Part shown: positions 16,503-23,896 of the stretch, piece after piece
Layout: the number at the start of each line of letters is the position of its first letter
Position numbering within the stretch: the first letter of the stretch is position 1
Assembly (NCBI RefSeq): GCF_900215725.1
Contig: NZ_LT962469.1
Location: 44,025 to 108,024, forward strand
Source of the DNA: Ezakiella peruensis
GTDB lineage: Bacteria > Bacillota > Clostridia > Tissierellales > Peptoniphilaceae
DNA length: 64,000 bases
Reading direction: 5' to 3'
The notes under the pieces: generated by a model
The model's database searches: none
The model's input: only the letters and a program-made list of their open reading frames with translations
Told to the model about the DNA's origin: nothing
Program-made: the position numbers and the translations under genes

Positions 16503-17996
16503 ATGGATATTTTAGTTGGAAAAGGTGAAAATCCTGTTTACTTAAAGACAGAGATGTTAAATAGGCACGGGCTCATAGCCGGGGCGACCGGTACGGGCAA
16601 GACGACGACTCTAAAGGTTATAGCAGAGGACGCCAGCGATTTGGGCATCCCTGTATTTTTGCCGGACGTTAAGGGCGACTTGTTCTCCTTGAGCGTGCCA
16701 AATGAGATGAACGACAATGTGAAAGATAGAGTTAATAAAATTGGTCTGGACTACAGTCCAGCCGCTTACGATATAGAAGTTTGGGATGTCTTTGGCGATT
16801 TGGGCCATCCCATGCGGACGACCATCAGCGAAATGGGACCGCTTTTGCTTGCAAATCTTTTGGACTTAAACGAAGTCCAAGAGGGTATTTTAAATATTGC
16901 CTTTAAAGTCGCCGATGATGAGGGCATGCCTATTTTGGATTTAAAAGACCTCAGGGCTATGCTTAATTATATTTCAGAAAATCGCAAGGAATATACTAAC
17001 ACCTATGGAAATATTTCCACAGCCAGCATTGGGGCAATACAGAGGGCCCTTTTGCTCTTGGAAAACGACGGGGCAGAACATTTCTTTGGCGAGCCGGCCT
17101 TTGAAATCGACGACTTATTTAGAGAGGAAGGTGGCAAGGGCTTAATCAATATTTTAAACGCCAAAATCCTCCACCAAAAACCAAGACTCTATACGGCCTT
17201 TATGGTTTGGCTCCTTAGCGAACTCTACGAACGCTTGCCAGAAGTGGGTGACCAAGAATATCCAAAGATAATATTTTTCTTTGACGAAGCCCATCTCTTA
17301 TTCCAATACGGATCAAAGTTATTGACAGATAAATTGGCACAGGTCATCAGACTCATTCGCTCAAAAGGCGTTTCAGTATTCTTCGTAACCCAAAGGCCAG
17401 ACGATATACCAGACGAAATTTTGGCCCAACTTGGCAACAAATTCCAACACGCTCTCAGGGCCTTTACACCAAAGGATCGGAAGATGATCAAGGAAACCGC
17501 CCAAAACTTTAGGGATAATCCGAACTTTGATACGGCGGAAACCCTGACCAATCTCCAATCAGGCGAGGCCCTTGTGTCGACCTTGGATGCAGATGGCCTG
17601 CCCAATATTACAGAAAAAACTTTGATGGCTCCACCCAAATCGACCTTCGATGCAATTGATGACGACAGCGTGCGTGCCCTGATACCGGGAGCCATGGATA
17701 AAAAATATCGTAAGATGATCGACAGGGAATCAGCCTTTGAAATCTTGGAAGAAAAACTTACAAAAATCCAAGAGGAAGCAGAGGCCAAGGCCCTAGCCGA
17801 AGAAAAACGCAAGGAAGACATTAGACGGGACCAAGACGAGTCACGGGCCGAAAGACAAAAGCGCAGAAACAAATCTGAACTGGAAAAAGCCATGGGCAAG
17901 ATGGCCAACCAAACCATATATTCCATGTCAAGAACCCTTGGCAATCGAATTATGCGGGGAATCCTTGGCGGAATTTTCGGGGGCAAAAAGCGCTAG
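16503..17996 (+). CDS. HerA-like ATPase (DUF853 family)
   Basis: 497 residues. Walker A GATGTGKTTT is near residue 27 and Walker B KIIFFFDEAHLLF near 255; VFFVTQRPDDIP and the Q/R region follow. The C-terminus has a charged coiled coil (EEKLTKIQEEAEAKALAEEK) and ends GGIFGGKKR. This is the DUF853 branch of the FtsK/HerA superfamily, thought to be a DNA-pumping or remodelling ATPase. No NurA-like nuclease is next to it. GAGAGGTG precedes the ATG. Confidence 0.85.
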   Translation: MDILVGKGENPVYLKTEMLNRHGLIAGATGTGKTTTLKVIAEDASDLGIPVFLPDVKGDLFSLSVPNEMNDNVKDRVNKIGLDYSPAAYDIEVWDVFGDLGHPMRTTISEMGPLLLANLLDLNEVQEGILNIAFKVADDEGMPILDLKDLRAMLNYISENRKEYTNTYGNISTASIGAIQRALLLLENDGAEHFFGEPAFEIDDLFREEGGKGLINILNAKILHQKPRLYTAFMVWLLSELYERLPEVGDQEYPKIIFFFDEAHLLFQYGSKLLTDKLAQVIRLIRSKGVSVFFVTQRPDDIPDEILAQLGNKFQHALRAFTPKDRKMIKETAQNFRDNPNFDTAETLTNLQSGEALVSTLDADGLPNITEKTLMAPPKSTFDAIDDDSVRALIPGAMDKKYRKMIDRESAFEILEEKLTKIQEEAEAKALAEEKRKEDIRRDQDESRAERQKRRNKSELEKAMGKMANQTIYSMSRTLGNRIMRGILGGIFGGKKR

Positions 17997-18060
17997 AATG
18001 TTTAAAAAAAAGACAAAAGGGTATATGTAGATTGTAAACGAAAAGTATAAAGGAGGAACT

Positions 18061-18648
18061 ATGCTAACAGATTTATTTATTGAAAACATGATCGGACAAG
18101 AAATTGGCGACTTTAAAGTAACAGCCTATGACAGCAAGGGCAAATTTATCGACGTAGAAAAAGAAGACCTCAGAGGAAAATGGAGTGTATTTTTCTTCTA
18201 CCCAGGAGACTTCACATTCGTATGCCCAACAGAACTAGAAGACCTAGCTGAAAACTACGAAAAATTCCAAAAGATCGGTTGCGATGTATACTCAATCTCA
18301 ACTGACTCAGAATTCGTACACAAGGCATGGCACGACGAAAGTAAGGCAATCGGCAAGGTAAACTTCACAATGCTAAGTGACAGAACCAGACAACTCGGCG
18401 ATATGTTTGGAGTTTATGTACCAGAAGAAGGACAAAACCTAAGAGGAACCTTCATCATCAACCCAGACCTAAAGATTTCAGCTTATGAAATCCACGACAT
18501 GGGAATCGGCCGTGACGCACTCAGCTTACTCAGAAAAGTTGAAGCCAGCCAATTCGTCTTTGAACACGGCGACAAAGTATGTCCTGCAAAATGGGCACCG
18601 GGGGATGACACTCTTACCCCAGGAATCGACCTAGTCGGTAAAATTTAG
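18061..18648 (+). CDS. ahpC: Typical 2-Cys peroxiredoxin (AhpC)
   Basis: 195 residues. The peroxidatic Cys55 is in GDFTFVCPTELE and the resolving Cys is near 174 in KVCPAKW. It reduces hydrogen peroxide and organic hydroperoxides in the cytoplasm. No ahpF follows, so another reductant (thioredoxin or an NADH reductase elsewhere) must recycle it. AAGGAGG precedes the ATG, and codon use is biased towards that of abundant proteins. Confidence 0.92.
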   Translation: MLTDLFIENMIGQEIGDFKVTAYDSKGKFIDVEKEDLRGKWSVFFFYPGDFTFVCPTELEDLAENYEKFQKIGCDVYSISTDSEFVHKAWHDESKAIGKVNFTMLSDRTRQLGDMFGVYVPEEGQNLRGTFIINPDLKISAYEIHDMGIGRDALSLLRKVEASQFVFEHGDKVCPAKWAPGDDTLTPGIDLVGKI

Positions 18649-18785
18649 TGCTAAATTAGCGACATTCTCGTGAAAAATTTTTTTAGTCCTCGGAGTACAC
18701 TTGAGTACACCTGCGTCCTAAAAAAATTGTTTCACTTCGAATCTCATCTAATTTATCTACTAAATCCATAGTAGAGAAAGATAAA

Positions 18786-18816
18786 GAGTTCTACATTTTT
18801 GTGGGGCTCTTTTTTC
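18786..18816 (+). terminator. Terminator-like hairpin downstream of ahpC
   Basis: GAGTTCTAC/GTGGGGCTC (with G-T pairs) is followed by a T7 run, 140 nt after the stop codon. Between the two lies a hairpin module (18684-18721) containing GTACACTTGAGTAC, related to repeats at 22.2 and 35.9 kb. Confidence 0.6.
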
Positions 18817-18888
18817 TACTTACTGCAGACTACTATCTGTACACCTCATTCACAAAAATTCTGCACTTCGTGTTTATCATTGAATTTC

Positions 18889-19068
18889 GAAGCCCTAGCC
18901 CAAGAGGTCAATTTCCCGTAGCGGCGATCCTGAAATGGTCGCCAAGAAATTGACCGATTGGCTAGCAGGTCTCGTGTCAGAGATTCCCGAGAGTTCAAAA
19001 ATTTTTCTGTAGCGGCCGATTTATTTCGGCCAAAAAAATTTTTGAACGATTGGTGAATCTTACGGCCC
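18889..19068 (+). repeat. Two-slot palindromic element, copy F, both slots holding GTAG REPs
   Basis: The scaffold GAAGCCCTAGCCCAAGAG - slot 1 - CGATTGGCTAGCAGGTCTCG ... GATTCCC - slot 2 - GATTGGTGAATCTTACGG is shared with the minus-strand copy at 21945-22063, but the slot contents differ. Slot 1 has arms GGTCAATTTC/GAAATTGACC around a REP (18918-18943). Slot 2 has arms GTTCAAAAATTTTT/AAAAATTTTTGAAC around a REP (19009-19031). Confidence 0.8.
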
Positions 19069-19105
19069 AGCTAAATTTATGAGATTTTAAGTTAGAGAAA
19101 GATTA

Positions 19106-19132
19106 AGAGCTTTGCTTGCAAGGCTCTTTTTT
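19106..19132 (+). terminator. Terminator-like hairpin
   Basis: AGAGCTTTG / CTTG / CAAGGCTCT followed by T5. No gene directly precedes it; it may end read-through from ahpC or belong to the repeat array. Confidence 0.5.
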
Positions 19133-19151
19133 GGTTCGACTTTTTCAAACT

Positions 19152-19304
19152 GAAGCCCTGCCCAACAGAGCGAGTGCAAACGACGCTCGATTGGTATGCA
19201 GCGACTCACGCAACCTGTTGTTCACGAAGAAAAAATCCAGCGAAGCGTGTAGGGTCCACTTTATGTGGACCGAATTTTTTCTGAGTGAGTACTATAGTCT
19301 GAGG
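19152..19304 (+). repeat. Composite branched palindromic element, copy C
   Basis: GAAGCCCTGCCCAAC - slot 1 (AGCGAGTGCAAACGACGCT) - CGATTGG ... CACGCAACCTGTTGTTCA - slot 2 - GAGTGAGTACTATAGTCTGA. Slot 2 contains AGAAAAAAT/ATTTTTTCT arms around a GTAG REP (19249-19271, stem GGTCCAC/GTGGACC). The 5' head is missing. Confidence 0.75.
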
Positions 19305-19378
19305 AGAATTTCGGACAAAACTGATTAAAAATTTTTTTCCTGATTGCTTATAACAATTTAAAAAAATCACTTATAAAC

Positions 19379-19414
19379 TAAAAGAGTCCAGCAAAAATAT
19401 GCTGGACTCTTTTA
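19379..19414. terminator. Strong terminator 3' of the small hydrophobic peptide gene
   Basis: TAAAAGAGTCCAGC/GCTGGACTCTTTTA is a perfect 14-bp stem. It probably terminates the minus-strand transcript of the small peptide gene at 19645-19740 and may also work on the plus strand. Confidence 0.75.
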
Positions 19415-19644
19415 GACCTCCTAAAAATTTTAATTGGTTAAATCGGTTCATCACGCCGATTGATACGATTTTTAAGATCGTGAACTTCAGAGAAACATAT
19501 CTCGTAACATCCCTTAAGATTATTTTATCATGAAAAAGGATATAATGCAACATCCTAATTTTACTCTCTCCAATATTTTTTGGTTGATGAGGCCAAAATT
19601 AACATAAATCAAAATGTTGCATTATTACTCCTAGATTTTAGGAA

Positions 19645-19740
19645 TTAATCCTTTTTAAAAAAGGATATTACTAATTGCACTAACTCGATTATTAGGCTTA
19701 CAAATCTGATGAGGATTGTAAGCATGTCTATCAACTTCAT
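19645..19740 (-). CDS. 31-residue hydrophobic peptide, candidate type I toxin
   Basis: The peptide begins MKLIDMLTILIRFVSLIIEL and ends with FFKKD: one predicted membrane helix and a basic tail, the general form of type I toxin peptides such as Fst, TxpA or Ldr. AAAGGAG is 11 nt upstream of the ATG. A promoter lies at 19775-19804 and a strong terminator at 19379-19414, giving a short ORF in a transcript of about 400 nt. The leader CTCTCTCCAA (19758-19767) is complementary to 10 nt in the 3' UTR (19564-19573). A perfect plus-strand TATAAT at 19533-19538 could drive an antisense RNA. I do not recognise the exact family; toxicity is inferred. Confidence 0.6.
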   Translation of the reverse strand: MKLIDMLTILIRFVSLIIELVQLVISFFKKD

Positions 19741-19774
19741 GCTGTGTTTCTCCTTTCTTGGAGAGAGCCTTTAT

Positions 19775-19804
19775 ATTATATCATATGTTTAATATTTTAA
19801 ACAA
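19775..19804 (-). promoter_or_regulatory. Promoter of the small peptide gene
   Basis: On the minus strand TTGTTT (19799-19804) and TATAAT (19775-19780) are separated by 18 bp. Confidence 0.6.
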
Positions 19805-19896
19805 ACTGTTCTCCATTTACACTCATTTCTTGATTAAACATATTTGTCTTGTTATAATTAAATTAGATACTTAGATAAAAATGAAAGGAGTTTTTT

Positions 19897-21066
19897 ATGT
19901 TAGCGATTAAGAATGCGAAGATTTATACAATGGTTGGAGACGTGATTGAGAATGGTGTGATCCTGATTGAGGATGGCAAGTTTGCTGAGGTCGGGGCGAA
20001 TGTGGACATTCCTGATGGGGCGGAGGTCATTGACGCTGGTGGACATATGGTGACACCGGGTTTGGTGGACGGTCACACTCACATTGGTCTGGACGAAGAG
20101 GGGATTGGCTACGAGGGGGCCGATTTTAACGAGGGGACAAATCCTGTTACTCCTGAGATGAGGGGGATTGACGGGGTTTATCCTTGCGACAAGGGCTTCC
20201 TTCAAGCTCGCCAAGGGGGGATCACAACTGTGGTTACTGGTCCGGGATCTGCCAACTGCATTGGCGGAACTTTTGTAGCTCTAAAAACTTATGGGGACAG
20301 GGTCGACAATATGGTTGTGAAAAATCCTGTGGCCATGAAGATTGCCTTTGGTGAAAATCCAAAGCGTTTTTATGGGAAGAGTGGCAAGATGCCAATGACT
20401 CGGATGGGAATTATCGCCCTTATGCGGGACACTCTCTACAAGGCCATGGACTATATGAATAAAAAAGAAGCTGGCGAAAAGGTCGATTACAATATGCAGT
20501 ATGAGGCTTTGATCCCAGTGTTGAAGGGAGAACTCCAAGTCAAGGCCCATGCCCACAGGTCAGATGATATTTTCTCAGCCATAAGGCTTGCCAAGGAATT
20601 TAATTTGGATTTGAGTTTGGAGCACTGCACCGAAGGCCACTTGATTGCAGATGAGCTCGCCAAGGAAGGTTATCCTGCAATTTGTGGACCAAACTTATCG
20701 GGTGCATCCAAGTACGAACTCAAGAATAGGTCCTTTGAAACGCCAGCTGCCCTTTACAAGGCAGGCATGACCGTGGCAATTATGACAGATAACTCGGTTA
20801 TACCAACAGCACAACTGCCAATTTGCGCAGGCCTTGCCGTAAAATCTGGCCTACCAGAAATGGAAGCCCTAAAGGCCATTACCATTAACGCAGCCAAGAT
20901 AACACAAATCGATAACCGCGTCGGCTCAATTGAAAAAGGCAAGGACGCAGATTTGGTTATATGGAGTCAAAATCCAGTCAGGGATATTGAATGTGAGGCG
21001 ATGTATACGATTATCAATGGAGAAGTTGTGTACGACAAGAGGACTGACACAAAATTTGGTTTCTAA
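19897..21066 (+). CDS. Metal-dependent amidohydrolase
   Basis: 389 residues. The amidohydrolase barrel is marked by PGLVDGHTHIGL near residue 55, the second-metal His in KAHAHRSDDI near 213, LEHCTEGHLI near 235, and the catalytic Asp in MTDNSV near 298. The C-terminal strand VGSIEKGKDADLVIWSQNP closes the small beta-sandwich. It belongs to the imidazolonepropionase-like/CAR-type group that hydrolyses cyclic amides or dipeptides; the substrate is not predictable. AAAGGAG precedes the ATG. It is monocistronic. Confidence 0.85.
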   Translation: MLAIKNAKIYTMVGDVIENGVILIEDGKFAEVGANVDIPDGAEVIDAGGHMVTPGLVDGHTHIGLDEEGIGYEGADFNEGTNPVTPEMRGIDGVYPCDKGFLQARQGGITTVVTGPGSANCIGGTFVALKTYGDRVDNMVVKNPVAMKIAFGENPKRFYGKSGKMPMTRMGIIALMRDTLYKAMDYMNKKEAGEKVDYNMQYEALIPVLKGELQVKAHAHRSDDIFSAIRLAKEFNLDLSLEHCTEGHLIADELAKEGYPAICGPNLSGASKYELKNRSFETPAALYKAGMTVAIMTDNSVIPTAQLPICAGLAVKSGLPEMEALKAITINAAKITQIDNRVGSIEKGKDADLVIWSQNPVRDIECEAMYTIINGEVVYDKRTDTKFGF

Positions 21067-21074
21067 AAATTTGT

Positions 21075-21200
21075 GGTTAAAACGGCGACCTTCACTTGTT
21101 TCGAAATGTTTGCTCACTGCGGAGGGCAATTAGCCCACCTCATTCGCAAAATTTCTGTACAGCGTGAATTTCATCCGTTTTTCCTCACAAATTTGTGATA
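21075..21200 (-). repeat. TTTGTGAGG-type long palindromic repeat, diverged copy
   Basis: The boundaries (TTTGTGGTTAAAA ... TTCCTCACAAATTTG) match the pair at 22235-22362 and 35843-35970, but the interior has different hairpins. No gene is present here. Confidence 0.55.
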
Positions 21201-21249
21201 TTACCTGTTGTTAATTTCGTGACATTCTCGTGAAAAAATAAAAAAATAC

Positions 21250-21371
21250 GCGAAGCGTTGTAGTGGTCACCTTTATGGTGACCATATTTTTTCTTCGTGA
21301 ACAAGAGGTTGCGTGAGTCAACGCTGGCCAATCACCTTCGCCTATTCGAAATTTCTTGGCGACCATAAAGG
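21250..21371. repeat. Composite palindromic element, copy H, with REP
   Basis: A GTAG REP at 21259-21282 (GGTCACC / TTTAT / GGTGACC) is followed by the inverted scaffold GAACAAGAGGTTGCGTGAGT, CCAATCACC and TTTCTTGGCGACCATAAAGG. The last segment is the first half of a REP whose other half resumes at 21868, on the far side of the mini-IS. Confidence 0.7.
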
Positions 21372-21867
21372 TGGTATGATACATGCAAAGTAGACAGTCT
21401 AATTAATTAAAAACCCATAAAAGGAGAAAAAATGGGGAAAATTAAATTTGACTTAGAAACAAAAATACAAGCATGTAGAGAATATGAAAAAGGAAACAAA
21501 TCATTTAGAGAAATAGCCAAGGAAATAAATGCAGGAGATACAACTGTCGCCTCATGGTATGTAAAATACAAAGAAAAAGGAGAAGAAGGTCAAGGGATGA
21601 AGCATAGTATGTCAAGGGTAGGTAAATGTATAGATAATGGACCAATGGAAGGGTTTTTTGGTATATTAAAGACAGAGATGTTTTATGGTAAAGAGTTTAA
21701 TTCTTTAGAAGAATTAAAAGACAGAATTATTAATTATATTGAATTTTACAACAACGAGAGGTTTCAAAAAAGATTAAACTGCATGGCTCCGTTGGAGTAC
21801 AGAGAGTATGCAGTTTAAAGATATGTTTTTAATTAATTGTTGTGTCTACTTGACAAGGGGCAGTTCA
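21372..21867 (+). mobile_element. 496-bp mini-IS3-family element with 5-bp target duplication
   Basis: It begins TG and ends CA. The subterminal inverted repeats GTAGACAGTCTAATTAATTA (left) and TAATTAATTGTTGTGTCTAC (right) are typical of the IS3/IS150 group. AAAGG occurs on each side (21367-21371 and 21868-21872), consistent with a target duplication. The uninterrupted target can be read at 57566-57590, where GGCGACCATAAAGGATCGCC is continuous, so the element split a REP hairpin. Only a deleted transposase gene remains inside. Confidence 0.85.
21432..21818 (+). pseudogene. Internally deleted IS3-family transposase (OrfA start joined to OrfB end)
   Basis: 128 residues. Residues 1-53 are the OrfA helix-turn-helix (KIQACREYEKGNKSFREIAK then VASWYVKYK). 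From residue about 58 the sequence is the end of the OrfB integrase core (MSRVGKCIDNGPMEGFFGIL then YIEFYNNERFQ). The first two catalytic Asp residues and the frameshift zone are gone; the final Glu is kept. The join is in frame, so a DNA-binding fusion peptide could be made. It cannot transpose itself but could move in trans. Confidence 0.85.
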
Positions 21868-21944
21868 AAAGGATCGCCTCTACAGGAAATTTCGATGAGA
21901 TTAATAATAGAAAATCTCTTTATATCTTTAAATATAATTTGTGA

Positions 21945-22063
21945 GGGCCGTAAGATTCACCAATCAACATCACGCGACCGCGTTCGTTTCTTGGGAATCT
22001 CTGACACGAGACCTGCTAGCCAATCGAGCATCGTTGTCACTCGCTCTCTTGGGCTAGGGCTTC
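21945..22063 (-). repeat. Two-slot palindromic element, copy G
   Basis: Same scaffold as 18889-19068 in the opposite orientation (GAAGCCCTAGCCCAAGAG ... GATTGGCTAGCAGGTCTCG ... GATTGGTGAATCTTACGG). Slot 1 holds AGCGAGTGACAACGATGCT and slot 2 holds AACGAACGCGGTCGCGTGAT, so neither slot has a REP. Confidence 0.75.
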
Positions 22064-22234
22064 GAAAACAGCGCCTTTTTGCAGCTTGAGACTTTTCTTC
22101 TCTTTATTTATTCGCATAAATTTCGCTGGAAAATTATTATCTCTTTACTTTTATACGTACAATTTGCTAGGGAATTTCGATGAGATTCGAAGTGAAATAA
22201 ATTTTTTAGGACGCAGGTGTACTCTTATCTTTTC

Positions 22235-22362
22235 AATTTGTGAGGGAAAATTGATGAATTTTTGTAGCTTGAGACTTTTTGACGAATGAGGCGTACTATA
22301 GTGTACGTCGGAATGAGCAAAAAGTCGAATACTGCAAAAAGTCGCAATTTTAACCACAAATT
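22235..22362 (+). repeat. 128-bp palindromic repeat, inverted twin of 35843-35970
   Basis: AATTTGTGAGGGAAAATTGA ... AATTTTAACCACAAATT. Nested hairpins: GACTTTTTG/CAAAAAGTC enclose GCGTAC/GTACGTC. The copy at 35843-35970 is the same length and nearly identical in reverse complement; the innermost loop reads TATAG here and TCAAG there. Confidence 0.75.
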
Positions 22363-22372
22363 ACTCGGTACA

Positions 22373-22401
22373 TTGAATTTTGTGGTCATATATAGTATAA
22401 T
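22373..22401 (+). promoter_or_regulatory. murC promoter
   Basis: TTGAAT (22373-22378) and TATAAT (22396-22401) with 17-bp spacing. Confidence 0.7.
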
Positions 22402-22437
22402 ATTCAATGTAATATGAATGTAATATAAGAGGTTTTT

Positions 22438-23811
22438 ATGGATATAGATTTTAATAATATTAAAGAAGTACATTTTATTGGCATTGGGGGTATTGGCATG
22501 AGCTCTATGGCTCGCGTGCTTTTGGACCGGGGCTACAGGGTTTCTGGTTCCGACAGGACTATTACTCCTATTTGCCAAAAATTAATTGACCATGGGGCCA
22601 AAATTAGTGCACCCCAAGATGCAAAAAATATTTTAAAGCCTGATTTAATTGTTTACACAGATGCGATCTCAGCTGACAATCCGGAATTTGTTGCGGCCAA
22701 GGAGTCAGGCATTCCCATGATTGATCGGGCGAGTTTTTTGGGCCAGCTGATGACCCAGTACAAAAAGTCCTACGCCATCACGGGCACCCACGGCAAGACG
22801 ACAACTACGTCAATGCTTGCAACGATTTTTAAGCACAGCGATTTTAAACCTACGATTTTACTTGGTGGAAATTTGGACGCTATTGGAGGCAATGTCCTGG
22901 TGGGAGAGCACGATGTGATGCTTTGCGAAGCCTGCGAATACAAGGGCAATATTTTAAAATACCATCCGACAACGGCCGTCGTTTTAAATATTGACGAGGA
23001 CCATTTGGATTATTACAAGTCCCTTGAACATATAGAGTCTACTTTTATTGAATTTATCAAGGGTCTAAAGCCGGGCAGTCATTTGATTATTAACGGTGAT
23101 GAGGCTAGTCTTAAAAATATTAGACAGGCCCACGATGGCAAGCTGATTACTTTTGGTATTCACAGGCCAGCTGATTTTAGGGCCAAGGATATTTCCTACG
23201 ACGAAGAGGGATTTGCTTCTTACGATTTGGAATTTGAGGGCAAGACTTACAAGGTAAATACAAGCGTAATGGGCGTTCACAATGTCCTAAATTCATTGGC
23301 GGCCATTGCGACTGCTTATGACGCGGGCTTGGATATTGAGACCATTGTAGATGCAATTGAGCATTACAAGGCGGTTCACCAAAGGCTGGAAATGCTTGGT
23401 GAAAAAGACGGGGTCACAGTGATGGACGACTACGCCCATCATCCAACGGAGATTATGGCTAGCTTAAGTGCTGTCAAGAATATGAACAAGGAGAGAATTT
23501 TCTGCGTTTTCCAACCCCACACTTACACTAGGACAAAGATTTTATTAAACGGCTTTGCAGACGCCTTTAAATTGGCGGATGAGGTTGTAGTTATAGATAT
23601 ATTTGCGGCTCGCGAGACCAATAATTTGGGCATTCACTCCCGCGATCTTGTAGAAAAGATGAATGAACGAGGAATTTCTTGCAAATATTATCCAGACTTC
23701 GAATCTGCCCTGGAATTTTTAAAACCCGCCCTAAAACCTGGCGATTTATTTATAACAATGGGGGCAGGCGACGTAAATAAACTCGCCCACATGTATTTGG
23801 AAGATAAATAA
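22438..23811 (+). CDS. murC: UDP-N-acetylmuramate--L-alanine ligase
   Basis: 457 residues, the normal length. The N-terminal UDP-binding Rossmann motif HFIGIGGIGMSSMA is at residues 12-25. The Mur ligase ATP loop GTHGKTTTTSM is near 113, the metal-binding stretch LNIDEDHLDYY near 183, and DDYAHHPTEI near 329. It adds L-Ala to UDP-MurNAc in the cytoplasm, the first step of the peptidoglycan stem peptide. AGAGG precedes the ATG. It stands apart from any dcw cluster, next to guaA. Confidence 0.95.
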   Translation: MDIDFNNIKEVHFIGIGGIGMSSMARVLLDRGYRVSGSDRTITPICQKLIDHGAKISAPQDAKNILKPDLIVYTDAISADNPEFVAAKESGIPMIDRASFLGQLMTQYKKSYAITGTHGKTTTTSMLATIFKHSDFKPTILLGGNLDAIGGNVLVGEHDVMLCEACEYKGNILKYHPTTAVVLNIDEDHLDYYKSLEHIESTFIEFIKGLKPGSHLIINGDEASLKNIRQAHDGKLITFGIHRPADFRAKDISYDEEGFASYDLEFEGKTYKVNTSVMGVHNVLNSLAAIATAYDAGLDIETIVDAIEHYKAVHQRLEMLGEKDGVTVMDDYAHHPTEIMASLSAVKNMNKERIFCVFQPHTYTRTKILLNGFADAFKLADEVVVIDIFAARETNNLGIHSRDLVEKMNERGISCKYYPDFESALEFLKPALKPGDLFITMGAGDVNKLAHMYLEDK

Positions 23812-23896
23812 AAAAGTGTATTTGAGGCCACAAATCGTGGCCAAAATTTTCATTTTATTATAATAATAAAAAATCACAAAAAACAAAGGAGGTAAA

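Noticed and set aside
17225-17986. A 253-codon minus-strand frame opposite the HerA-like ATPase gene
   Set aside because: It is an antisense shadow with Ser/Arg-rich composition and no ribosome site; the plus-strand gene has clear Walker motifs.
18889-19304. Branched palindromes as integron attC sites
   Set aside because: No integron integrase or attC core sites are seen, and no gene cassettes lie between the palindromes; the GTAG head and RAYT explain them better.
19371-19553. A 60-codon minus-strand frame beginning MLHYILFHDK
   Set aside because: It has no ribosome-binding site, lies in the predicted 3' UTR of the small peptide mRNA, and ends within the terminator hairpin.
21432-21818. 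A complete transposase or a stand-alone regulator
   Set aside because: The sequence is an OrfA start joined to an OrfB end with the catalytic core missing, inside well-defined IS3-type ends, so it is a deleted transposase gene.
23812-23896. Purine riboswitch upstream of guaA
   Set aside because: The gap is only 85 bp and holds just a GGCCAC/GTGGCC hairpin and AT-rich DNA; the conserved purine aptamer core is absent.
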